Part shown: positions 24,463 to 32,094 of the stretch, in pieces
Position numbering within the stretch: position 1 is the stretch's first letter
Layout: every line of letters starts with the position of its first letter
From: Bacillota bacterium
Lineage (GTDB): Bacteria > Bacillota > Dehalobacteriia > UBA4068
Assembly (NCBI GenBank): GCA_024679955.1
Contig: JAILCQ010000029.1
Location: forward strand, 36,955-100,954
DNA: 64,000 nucleotides
Direction: 5' to 3'
Translations under genes and position numbers: made by a program
The notes under the pieces: model-generated
Seen by the model: the letters and a program-made list of their open reading frames with translations, nothing else
The model's database searches: none
What the model was told of the DNA's origin: nothing

Positions 24463-25075
24463 CTACGCCGGTATTTCTTTGCCCTGCGATTGTCCCGCAA
24501 GGCGTTTCTGGAACGCTTCTTCCATTTCCTCGGGGCTGAGTTCCCGGAGAATGCCGACGCCGCTGTAGTAGACGTCCACCACCTGGTATCGCTTTCCGTC
24601 GAGGTACTTCGGGGCATATACCACGATCCTGTCAATGAATTCGTGGATCAGCTCCGGCGTCAGTTCCTTGATCTCGGTGAGCTGCTTCACCTTGGCAATG
24701 AACCGCTGCAGATTCTCCGTCTTGTCCGTCTCAGTCTCCAGATAGACCTGCATTTCGGGGAGTGCGGCTTTCAGCTTCTGCTGTTCCTCCTCGTAAGCCA
24801 TGGACAGGGTAGCGTAGCGGTCATCGGAGAGTTTGCCCTTGGCGTTGTCCTCGTAGAGCTTTTGGATCAGCCCATCGATTTCGGCGATACGGCGCTTGGA
24901 TTTGTTCAGTTCCCAGCGCTTTTCGGCAAGCTCCTTCTTCTTGTCCTCGCTGTAGCATTCCATCTGCTTTCGAGCGAACTCTTTCTCGAAGATCTGCACG
25001 TTCTTGAGCACTCGCTGCATACTCTCCAGCACCAGCTCAAAAACGACCTTTTCCCGGATGAAGTGCGCCGTGCAG
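24463..25075 (-). pseudogene. C-terminal remnant of a large serine recombinase (TndX/Tn4451-like)
   Basis: About 200 residues of the C-terminal part of a large serine recombinase are intact: SCTAHFIREKVVFELVLESMQRV, a coiled-coil arm (about 30-110 of the fragment, rich in Lys/Glu), and the DUF4368-like tail with LIHEFIDRIVVYAPKYLDGKRYQVVDVYYSGVG. The catalytic N-terminal domain with its active Ser and the core recombinase domain are missing, so it cannot be functional. The upstream end is joined near 25075 to a lipoprotein gene in a different frame, which shows a deletion or insertion event. Confidence 0.8.
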
Positions 25076-25345
25076 CTTTCTGTAGCTTTTCGATAGACAG
25101 TTCACTGCCTTCGGCGGAAATCGTGTCCGTGCTCGCTTCGGCAGCCTTCTCTGACGTGCTTTCACTGCCGATTTGGTCTGCCGCTGAAGGATTGGAGGTA
25201 GTTGCCTCCGATGTGTTTGTTCCTACAGTTTCCGAGCTCTGTGTGCCGGATCCATTCGCGTTCAAAGCTCCTCCGCATCCGGTCAGCATGAGTGCCATCG
25301 ATAGAATCATAATAGCGGCTGTTACCGCAAACAGGCTTTTTTCAT
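25076..25345 (-). pseudogene. broken lipoprotein gene, probably CotH-like 5' end
   Basis: The frame encodes FAVTAAIMILSMALMLTGCGG, a lipoprotein signal with lipobox, followed by a Ser/Thr/Ala-rich linker (to about 25080), and then runs into the recombinase remnant out of frame. The natural start, ATG 25345 followed by AAAAAA, is one base out of frame; with seven A residues it would read MKKSLFAV. It therefore has both a homopolymer frameshift and a lost 3' part. Its place before DUF4956 and VTC genes is where CotH-type kinase lipoproteins often stand, so CotH is my inference. Confidence 0.65.
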
Positions 25346-25370
25346 AATGTTTTCCTCACTTTCGTTTATA

Positions 25371-26042
25371 TTAAAGCTGATTTGTTTGTTCCGTGTAAGG
25401 CAAAATTGAGATTTCAAGATTGCCGTTTCTGGTACGAAGCTCATCTATGAACGCTTTTTCTTCTTTAGGGTCCTTCATTTGAATCTTATAGGAGAGACGA
25501 AACATGCTGCCCATACCGGTGGTCTTTACGCCAACGCTTTCCGCCTTTTTCAGATAGAAATCGAATGCGTCGTCAAAAGCTCCGCTATACTCGAGTGTTT
25601 CCGGAATGGTGATCCGCAGAAGACGATCATCTGTTATGCCCTTATGCTCGAATATGTTAGCATAGCTGAGTATCAGGAATAAAACTGCCATGGCGAGAAG
25701 AATAATCACACCGTAAACGATATAACCCATACCGAAGGCGATGCCGGATCCCATGGCTACCAAAATGGCGGCAATTTCGTCTGCACTGCCCTGAGCTGAG
25801 CGGAAACGAATCAAGCCGAAGGCGCCGCCGATAGCAACTCCGGCGCCGATATTGCCGTTGACAAAGGTGATTACTGCGCTCACCACGAAAGGGATCAGTG
25901 CGCTGATGATGAAAAAACGCTTTGTAGAGCGGATGCGAAAACTCATGATCCATGAAAAGACAAAGCCTGAAACAATCGCTGCGGCCGCCATAAGGAAAAA
26001 CTGAGTCGGAGTAACTATAGCTGAATAAATAGAATCAAACAT
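25371..26042 (-). CDS. DUF4956 membrane protein
   Basis: A 223-residue protein with about four hydrophobic segments in the first 130 residues (FFLMAAAAIVSGFVFSWIM, FFIISALIPFVVSAVITFV, a glycine-rich GNIGAGVAIGGAFGLIRFRS loop, and VIILLAMAVLFLILSYA) and a cytoplasmic C-terminal domain. The GLIRFRSAQGSADEIAAI loop is typical of DUF4956 proteins, which are encoded with VTC-domain and CotH proteins. The biochemical role is unknown. It follows the VTC gene after 15 bases in the same direction. Confidence 0.85.
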   Translation of the reverse strand: MFDSIYSAIVTPTQFFLMAAAAIVSGFVFSWIMSFRIRSTKRFFIISALIPFVVSAVITFVNGNIGAGVAIGGAFGLIRFRSAQGSADEIAAILVAMGSGIAFGMGYIVYGVIILLAMAVLFLILSYANIFEHKGITDDRLLRITIPETLEYSGAFDDAFDFYLKKAESVGVKTTGMGSMFRLSYKIQMKDPKEEKAFIDELRTRNGNLEISILPYTEQTNQL

Positions 26043-26057
26043 GTTGGTATTGTCCTT

Positions 26058-26792
26058 TCATGCGACACCGAACAATTTCGGTGCTGTGTATACAATCTTT
26101 CTTTCTTTCTGTTTAAGTAGTTCCCGTCGATATGCCTCTCCGTATTTTGAAAAACTGCTTTTATAGATTCTTCCATTGTTGAGAATTGAGGAGAGCCACA
26201 GCGGCATTGCCCCCTGTACTTTGACCTCCAGAATGCTCCATCCTGTGTCCAGGAGCGGAATCCCATCCATTGATTTGGTCAGCGATAAACCTTCCATCCG
26301 ATAACGCGGTTTGTTGTCGATCGTCAGGCGTAAATCTCCGTCGGGTTCGAAGTATGCTGCTCGGTCATAGATAATGAGGCAGGTGGGGATAAGCGTCTTG
26401 TAATAGTCTCGGAAGTAGGTGAGCTCCTTTTGAATCTGTCCAGTTCCCAGCGTATCGTATCCGGAGAAGAATGAATCTACATCCATGATCGTGGACTGTA
26501 TCCGGCGCTTATATACGACGCCGTCATATTTTCGCTTCAGCTCCAGATAAACAGGGGACTTGTCGGTTGCGAGTCCGTAAGAGCGCAAACGAAGTTTTTC
26601 TTTGAATTTCGGCTTTTCAAGACTTTCACGAATCAGCCGTTCATCAGATGTGTCATAATATAGAGACGCGATCGATGTCAGTCCATACTCGTCGATCTGC
26701 ATATACCCTTCAAGCTGTCGGTAAAGATAGTCCGTCTGTCTGGCGTTCAGCAGATATTTCATCTCATACCGCTGCATAACTGTAATTGCCAT
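26058..26792 (-). CDS. VTC-domain protein (polyphosphate-polymerase-like)
   Basis: A 244-residue VTC tunnel-fold domain: RYEMKYLLNARQ at the start, SLYYDTSDERLIRESLEKPKFKEKLRLRSYG (basic tunnel residues), VYLELKRKYDGVVYKRR, and ILEVKVQGAMPLWLSSIL near the end. In yeast Vtc4 this fold makes polyphosphate; bacterial stand-alone copies next to DUF4956 and CotH have no firmly known product. ATG 26792 is preceded by an A+T-rich promoter region. It heads an operon VTC-DUF4956-lipoprotein(broken). Confidence 0.87.
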   Translation of the reverse strand: MAITVMQRYEMKYLLNARQTDYLYRQLEGYMQIDEYGLTSIASLYYDTSDERLIRESLEKPKFKEKLRLRSYGLATDKSPVYLELKRKYDGVVYKRRIQSTIMDVDSFFSGYDTLGTGQIQKELTYFRDYYKTLIPTCLIIYDRAAYFEPDGDLRLTIDNKPRYRMEGLSLTKSMDGIPLLDTGWSILEVKVQGAMPLWLSSILNNGRIYKSSFSKYGEAYRRELLKQKERKIVYTAPKLFGVA

Positions 26793-27012
26793 TGTTGTCG
26801 CCTCCTGTCTTTTGACGATTCAAGAATAGCCTGGAATGATTGAAAGAAAATTGAAGAATAATATATATTTTTACAAAATGAGTTTTGTGTTTTAATGAAC
26901 ATGAATAGATATGTGACATTAGAATTCAAGCATCTTTGAAATGATATGGTTAAGAGGAATTAGCACTATAATGAAATTAGCGACGGGGATTGCTCCCCGC
27001 CGCTCATGACGC

Positions 27013-27390
27013 TCAAGTATATATTAGTTCCGCATTCACTATCTCCCTTGCCCGTTCCCGAATGCAGTTTATCCGCTGTACCAACAGCATTTGATCCTGT
27101 GCCTTGAGCTGTTCGGTAACGTTTTCACGGGCGGCAAGCTGTTTTACCAGCTCAAGAAACATGTTTTCCGCCTGTTCGTTCAGATCGGCCAGATAACTAT
27201 TCAGCTTGCCGGTAAACTGTAGCTGCGTATAGAGCGCCTTTCGGTACTGCTGGAGATACCGCAGATGCCGCTGGCCCCAAATACCGATGGGCCTTTGTTC
27301 TTCATCGGGCAGCTTCAAACAGGGAATGTAATAATCGCCTTGCAGCTCGTACCATAGCCCGTTCTTCTCGTCGTAAATGCTTTTTTCCAT
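27013..27390 (-). CDS. tnpV: TnpV-like transposon protein
   Basis: A 125-residue protein matching the TnpV family of clostridial Tn4451-type elements (start MEKSIYDEKNGLWYELQGDYYIPCL, then GIWGQRHLRYLQQYRKALYTQL). I chose ATG 27390 because the family begins there. The role of TnpV in transposition is not established. With the recombinase remnant at 24463 it brackets the VTC genes, so the whole segment probably arrived on, or was visited by, a Tn4451-like element. The 220 bases before it (26793-27012) hold only an A+T-rich promoter-like stretch and a short CGGGGATTGCTCCCCG hairpin. Confidence 0.8.
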   Translation of the reverse strand: MEKSIYDEKNGLWYELQGDYYIPCLKLPDEEQRPIGIWGQRHLRYLQQYRKALYTQLQFTGKLNSYLADLNEQAENMFLELVKQLAARENVTEQLKAQDQMLLVQRINCIRERAREIVNAELIYT

Positions 27391-27449
27391 GATGTAATCC
27401 TCCAAATAAGATTGATTCCTGCAATTCAATCATTCTGACTGATTACAAA

Positions 27450-27506
27450 AGCAGAAGGGAGGCAACTTCCTTACGAAGTGCCTCCCTTCTGCTTGTTGCT
27501 TTTTTT
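27450..27506. terminator. long hairpin at the right side of the insertion
   Basis: AGCAGAAGGGAGGCA (27450-27464) pairs perfectly with TGCCTCCCTTCTGCT (27479-27493), followed by TGTTGC and eight T residues. The loop holds CTTCCTTACGAAG, the inverted counterpart of the loop at 24375-24402. It may terminate transcription from the left and may also mark an element end. Confidence 0.7.
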
Positions 27507-27523
27507 TCTAATCGCATAAATTC

Positions 27524-28330
27524 TTATACGCCGCAGCCGTTGAATTCCGGTATATAGGAGGCGTCCGCGGAACTTAGATCCTGTACCCAACCGTCCAGAC
27601 CGGTGGCGAACAGATAGGACTGTACCTGCCCGTATTCCTCCGGCCGCAGGGTGCGGTTGATTTCCGGATAGGCCGCCGCTTCGCCCCAGGGCAGGTATTG
27701 GGCCATCAGGGAAATGGGGGTTTCCGGCAAAGAGGCCACAAAATCAATGGCCCGTTTGGCGTTTTCCACGGCATTGGGCAGAATCAGATGCCGCACGATC
27801 GTGCCCCGGCGAATCAAGCCCCGGCTGTCAAAAACCGCTTTGCCGCTGAGGCGGCGCATTTCCCGGATGGCCGTCGCCGCCACTGCAAAATAATCCTCGT
27901 GGGCGCAATAGCGTTTGGCCGTTTCCCGGTCGGTAAATTTCAAATCCGCCAGGTAGACGTCGATGAAGGGAGCCAGTTTTTGCAAAAGGGCCGGACGGAC
28001 ATAACCGCCGGTATTCCAAATCACCGGTACTGGCGGCCGGTAATAGCCGAAGGATTCCACCACCGCGTCCGCGTAATGATCGGCGGTGACCAGATTGATA
28101 TTTTCCGCCCCTTGCTCGATCAATTCCTGATAAATCTGGGCCAGGCGGCGGCTATCCGCATCTTTCCCCTGCAGCAGCCGGCTGATGGAATGGTTCTGGC
28201 AAAAAACGCAGCGCACATGGCAGCCGGCGAAAAAGATCGCGCCGGAACCGCCGCCCCCGCTGATGCAGGGCTCCTCGTCAAAATGCAGGGCCGCCCGGGC
28301 AATGCGTACTTTTTTGCTGTCCTTAGGCAT
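27524..28330 (-). CDS. radical SAM protein, PflA-like, short N-terminus
   Basis: A 268-residue radical-SAM enzyme: FFAGCHVRCVFCQNHSIS carries the CxxxCxxC cluster (near 36-43), followed by GGYVRPALLQKLAPFIDVYLADLKF and LIRRGTIVRHLILPN. The frame continues upstream over hslO in another reading, so the true start is ATG 28330, overlapping the hslO stop by 8 bases. Related clostridial proteins usually begin with an extra Cys-rich segment (C..C...C) before ARAALHHWEEPCISG; that segment is absent here. Substrate unknown. Confidence 0.83.
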   Translation of the reverse strand: MPKDSKKVRIARAALHFDEEPCISGGGGSGAIFFAGCHVRCVFCQNHSISRLLQGKDADSRRLAQIYQELIEQGAENINLVTADHYADAVVESFGYYRPPVPVIWNTGGYVRPALLQKLAPFIDVYLADLKFTDRETAKRYCAHEDYFAVAATAIREMRRLSGKAVFDSRGLIRRGTIVRHLILPNAVENAKRAIDFVASLPETPISLMAQYLPWGEAAAYPEINRTLRPEEYGQVQSYLFATGLDGWVQDLSSADASYIPEFNGCGV

Positions 28331-29207
28331 CGCTTTTACCGTCGAACAGCCGCCGCAATTCCTCGGGTTGGATTTGATATTTTTCCCCGCAGAATTCGCA
28401 TACCCCTTCCACAGGGATTTGATCTTCGATCCAGGCGGCCAATTCTTCCCGCTGCAAACCGGCGATGGCCGCCAGGATACGCTCTTTGCTGCAATCACAG
28501 GCAAAAGCGCAAGGGGTTTTGCTGAGTATTTGCAGGGAATGATCCCCCAGCAGCAATTGGAGAATATCTTCCGGCGTATTGCTCTGATCCAAAAGGGTGG
28601 TGACCGGCGGCAGGGCGGCGATTTTGTTTTCCAAGGCTTCCGCAATGCCGTCATCGGCGTCGGGCATCAGTTGCAGGATAAAGCCGCCGGCATGCTTCAC
28701 CGTATTGTTTTTGTTCATTTGTACGCCCAAGGCCACGGAGGACGGGGTTTGTTCCGAGGTGGCGAAATAATAGGTCAGGTCTTCGGCGATCTCCCCGCTG
28801 ACCAGGATGCAATTGCCGGTAAAGGGTTCTCCCATGCGCAGATCCCGGGTGACGCTGAGCACCCCCGCGCCGATTGCCCCCGCCACGTCCAGCTTGCCGT
28901 TGGGGGTAGGGGGCAGCATGACTTGCGGGTTTTTGGCATAGCCTTTTACCTGGGAGGCGGCGTCGGCGCAAACCGTCAAGCCGCCGATGGGCCCGCTGCC
29001 GTTGATGCGCAGGGTCAGTTTTTCTTCCGCGGTTTTCATCATCGCGCCCATCATCGCCCCGGCGGTCAACAGACGGCCCAGGGCGGCGCTGGCGATGGGG
29101 CTGGTATTATGCCGCTGCCGGGCTTCTTCCACGATGGCCGCGGTGGTGGCGGCATAGGCGCGGATCTGCCCGCCGGCGGCCATGGCTTTGATCAAATAGT
29201 CGCTCAT
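28323..29207 (-). CDS. hslO: redox-regulated chaperone Hsp33
   Basis: A 294-residue Hsp33. The N-terminal dimer domain has the family motifs LGRLLTAGAMMGAMMK and LRINGSGPIGGLTVCAD; the C-terminal zinc-redox domain has CDCS (about 238-241) and CEFCGEKY (about 272-279), the four Cys that hold Zn and form disulfides under oxidative stress to switch on chaperone activity. ATG 29207 is followed normally. A TATAAT box lies at 29258-29253 on the minus strand. The radical SAM gene follows with an 8-base overlap. Confidence 0.95.
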   Translation of the reverse strand: MSDYLIKAMAAGGQIRAYAATTAAIVEEARQRHNTSPIASAALGRLLTAGAMMGAMMKTAEEKLTLRINGSGPIGGLTVCADAASQVKGYAKNPQVMLPPTPNGKLDVAGAIGAGVLSVTRDLRMGEPFTGNCILVSGEIAEDLTYYFATSEQTPSSVALGVQMNKNNTVKHAGGFILQLMPDADDGIAEALENKIAALPPVTTLLDQSNTPEDILQLLLGDHSLQILSKTPCAFACDCSKERILAAIAGLQREELAAWIEDQIPVEGVCEFCGEKYQIQPEELRRLFDGKSDA

Positions 29208-29270
29208 ATCGGCTCCTTTGCGTTTAAAAAGGTTTTGCTATCGAACGTTTCTATTATAGCTTTTCGGGAG

Positions 29271-29301
29271 AAAAAAGCAAACCCCGTTTTACCGGGGTTT
29301 G
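29271..29301 (-). terminator. terminator of the PTS-IIC-like gene
   Basis: On the minus strand CAAACCCCG and CGGGGTTTG form a 9-bp stem (29301-29278), followed by GCTTTTTT. It separates this gene from hslO. Confidence 0.85.
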
Positions 29302-29333
29302 GCGAAGGCCGTATGGTTTCACAGGCCGCAGTA

Positions 29334-30404
29334 TCAGTCTAAATCCAGTTTTAAATCGTTTTCTTTGATCCAGCCTTTCCGCCGCATAAAGGTGGCGAAT
29401 AACAAGGCCAATACGGCGGGAAGAATAAAGTGGACGGCGGCGATCTCCGCCAGTACCACGCCCGGGGCAAAACCGTCGGCGATCATGGTTTGCCAGGTGA
29501 TGATCTGCCCCACCAGGCCGGAGGTACCCATGCCGCAGCCGGTGGCGCCGCAGGTCATACCCAGAACCTTGCTGGAAATCGGGCCGGTGATGGCGCTGGC
29601 CAGGATGGCCGGTACCCAGATCAGGGGATTGCGCACGATATTGGCCATTTGCAGCATGGAGGTGCCGATGCCCTGGGCGATCAAACCGCCCAGCTTGTTT
29701 TCCCGATAGCTGATCACGGCGAAGCCTACCATTTGCGCCGCGCAGCCGGCCACAGCCGCCCCGGCCGCCGTGCCGGACAGCCCGAGAATGATGCCCAAAG
29801 CCGCGGAACTGATGGGCAAAGTCAGGCACATGCCCATGACCACGGAAACGATGATGCCCATGAGTATGGGTTGCTGTACCACGCCCCAGTTGATCAAATC
29901 GCCCAAAGCCGTCATCAAAGAGGAGATCGGCGGTCCCAGCAATAAGCCGACCACAGAACCGGAGGCAATGGCGGTCACAGGGGTGATCAGGATATCCAGT
30001 TTGGTTTTGCCCGATACCAGGCCGCCCAGCTCCAAGGCGACGAAAGAGGCGAGAAAAGCGCCCAAAGGTTCGCCGGGCCCGGCCAAGGTGATGGCGCCGG
30101 AGGCGTTGATGGTTCCGGATAGAATACTGGAAGCGAAAGCGCCCACCATACCGGCGACCGCCGCGGAGGCCGCCGTCAGCGGCGAGCTGTGGAATTTATA
30201 GCCTACGCCGATGGCAATGCCTGCGCCGGTCAAACATTTGGCCACGGAGGCGATCAGCACGATATATTGACCGAATGTGCCGCCGATCAAAACGCCGATT
30301 TGATTGAGGATGGTGCCGATGATCAAGGTGGCGAACAATCCCAAAGCCATTCCGGATAGGCCGTCGATAAAGATATGGGCCAAATATCGTTTAAGCATAT
30401 TCAT
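29334..30404 (-). CDS. PTS-type EIIC-like membrane permease (PTS_EIIC_2)
   Basis: A 356-residue, very hydrophobic protein with about ten membrane segments. It fits the PTS_EIIC_2 family: IFIDGLSGMALGLFATLIIGTI at the start, GPGEPLGAFLASFVALELGGLVSGKTKLDILITP in the middle, GMTCGATGCGMGTSGLVGQI near 300. Members are predicted sugar-type transporters but often stand without IIA and IIB, as here, so the substrate and energy coupling are unknown. ATG 30404 is nine bases after GGAGG; the TTG two codons upstream is too close to it. Confidence 0.82.
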   Translation of the reverse strand: MNMLKRYLAHIFIDGLSGMALGLFATLIIGTILNQIGVLIGGTFGQYIVLIASVAKCLTGAGIAIGVGYKFHSSPLTAASAAVAGMVGAFASSILSGTINASGAITLAGPGEPLGAFLASFVALELGGLVSGKTKLDILITPVTAIASGSVVGLLLGPPISSLMTALGDLINWGVVQQPILMGIIVSVVMGMCLTLPISSAALGIILGLSGTAAGAAVAGCAAQMVGFAVISYRENKLGGLIAQGIGTSMLQMANIVRNPLIWVPAILASAITGPISSKVLGMTCGATGCGMGTSGLVGQIITWQTMIADGFAPGVVLAEIAAVHFILPAVLALLFATFMRRKGWIKENDLKLDLD

Positions 30405-30709
30405 TGCCAATAACCTCCGCTCATTTTGCCTTGTATCATATCATATTGCCGCCAAGGATACAAGAAACAAATTATTGTATAAATATTTATGCATTTCTGA
30501 TATTTGGTCGCCGCCGGCAAATACGGCCGCCGCCTTTTTCCGGGGATGCTTTTCTTTTCTCCCCAGGGCGGATTTTGCTTGTTTTAGGGATAATATAATT
30601 TTTCCGTTCAGGTAGCCTTTGGCAATATATCCACGGAAAATAAAGGTTTGGGCCGTTTCATCGCGAATTAATTAAGGATACAAAAATAATCATACCAGGA
30701 GTTGAGCAT

Positions 30710-31294
30710 ATGTACAACAGCGAAGAAATTTTAGCCATTTTGAAAGCGAAAGACGCTTTACTGGAAGGACATTTTCGCCTTACATCCGGCAGACATGCTG
30801 CTTATTATATGCAATGCGCCAAACTGCTGCAATATCCGGACGCAGCCGGCCCTTTATGTGAACAATTGGCCGGTCAATTCGCCGATGAACATATCGATAC
30901 CGTAGTCGGTCCGGCTACCGGCGCAATCATTATCGCCTATGAAGTGGCCCGGGCCTTAAAAACCAAAGCTTTGTTCACGGAACGGGAAAACGGCGTGATG
31001 TGCCTGCGGCGGGGTTTTGAAATCAAACCCGGTTCCCGGGTTTTGGTGGTAGAAGATGTGGTGACCACCGGCGGATCGGTGAAAGAAGTCATCGAAGTGG
31101 TGCGGGGATTCGGCGCGGAAGTGGCCGGCGTCGGCGTGCTGGTGGATCGCAGCAACGGCAAAATCGATTTCGGCGTGCCTTTGAAGGCCCTGGTCTCTTT
31201 GGAAATCGAAAGTTTCCCGCCGGAAAACTGCCCCTTGTGCAAAGAGGGAAAACTGGAACTGGTGAAGCCCGGAAGCCGCCAAATCAAACCTTGA
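30710..31294 (+). CDS. pyrE: orotate phosphoribosyltransferase
   Basis: A 194-residue type I phosphoribosyltransferase that makes OMP from orotate and PRPP in pyrimidine synthesis. Motifs: LTSGRHAAYYMQC (orotate loop), VVGPATGAIIIAYEVAR, and the PRPP loop VLVVEDVVTTGGSVKEVI (about 113-130). The tail has CPLCKEGK, common in this thermophile/clostridial subgroup. Other pyr genes are absent nearby. ATG 30710 follows CAGGAG. Upstream (30411-30709) there is an A+T-rich promoter-like stretch near 30590 and no gene. Confidence 0.93.
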   Translation: MYNSEEILAILKAKDALLEGHFRLTSGRHAAYYMQCAKLLQYPDAAGPLCEQLAGQFADEHIDTVVGPATGAIIIAYEVARALKTKALFTERENGVMCLRRGFEIKPGSRVLVVEDVVTTGGSVKEVIEVVRGFGAEVAGVGVLVDRSNGKIDFGVPLKALVSLEIESFPPENCPLCKEGKLELVKPGSRQIKP

Positions 31295-31317
31295 GCGGCC
31301 CGATAGGGAGGAATAGA

Positions 31318-32040
31318 ATGGTTGGCGCCAACGACAATCTGGAAAGCGTATTTGCGGAATTCGGAGAATACGCGGCGAAGAATGAATTTGCCCCCATGCG
31401 GGAATTGATCTATCAATATATGCGGGACGCCATTATCAAACGGCGCTTGCCGGACGGCTGCCATTTGGTGGAAGACGACCTGGCCCGCAATTTGAACGCC
31501 AGCAGGACGCCGGTGCGGGAAGCCCTGCGCAAACTGGAAAGCGAGGGGCTGGTGAAGCATCACCGCCGCCGGGGTGTGGAAGTGCGGCAATTGAGCGTAA
31601 AAGAGGTATCCGATATTTACGATTTGAGCATCGTTCTGGAGGGATACGCCGCCCGCCTGCTGGCGGAAAACGTCACCCAGGAAATTTTGGACAACTTAAA
31701 ACGCCTGCTGAAGAATATGAAGGCCACCCTGGCTGCAGAAGACCGAAACCTGGAAATGCAATTGCATCAGCGGTTCCATTTTACCATCTATGAAGCTTGC
31801 CAGAACAAAAGAGTGGAAGCTTTATTGAAAACCAACAACGATTATATCCAGCTGTTCCGCGCCTATACCATGCAGGTGCCCGGGCGTATGGAGCATTCCT
31901 GGGAAGAACATGAACGTTTGCTGCAGGCTATTGAAAAACGGGACGGCGAAGCTGCGGAAAAATGCGCCAGGGAACACCTGGGCGTTTCAAAAGAAGCGTT
32001 TTTGCGGCAGTGGCAGGAGAATCCCGATCCGGAATCCTGA
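31318..32040 (+). CDS. GntR-family (FadR/FCD) transcription regulator
   Basis: A 240-residue regulator: an N-terminal winged helix (PDGCHLVEDDLARNLNASRTPVREALRKLESEGLV, about 44-78) with an all-helical FCD effector domain whose metal ligands may be D101, H146 and H196 or nearby residues. It stands between pyrE and the selenium/molybdenum maturation genes, and may regulate the latter; that is inference. I chose ATG 31318 behind GGGAGG; the longer frame begins inside pyrE. Confidence 0.9.
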   Translation: MVGANDNLESVFAEFGEYAAKNEFAPMRELIYQYMRDAIIKRRLPDGCHLVEDDLARNLNASRTPVREALRKLESEGLVKHHRRRGVEVRQLSVKEVSDIYDLSIVLEGYAARLLAENVTQEILDNLKRLLKNMKATLAAEDRNLEMQLHQRFHFTIYEACQNKRVEALLKTNNDYIQLFRAYTMQVPGRMEHSWEEHERLLQAIEKRDGEAAEKCAREHLGVSKEAFLRQWQENPDPES

Positions 32041-32094
32041 TTCCGGCAGTTTGCCCCACAGGAAACCGGTTCGTTTACGACGGCAGGAAAGACT

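Noticed and set aside
24451..25347. 298-residue plus-strand ORF
   Set aside because: It is antisense to the recombinase remnant and the lipoprotein; its composition follows their codon bias and it has no ribosome site or recognisable motif.
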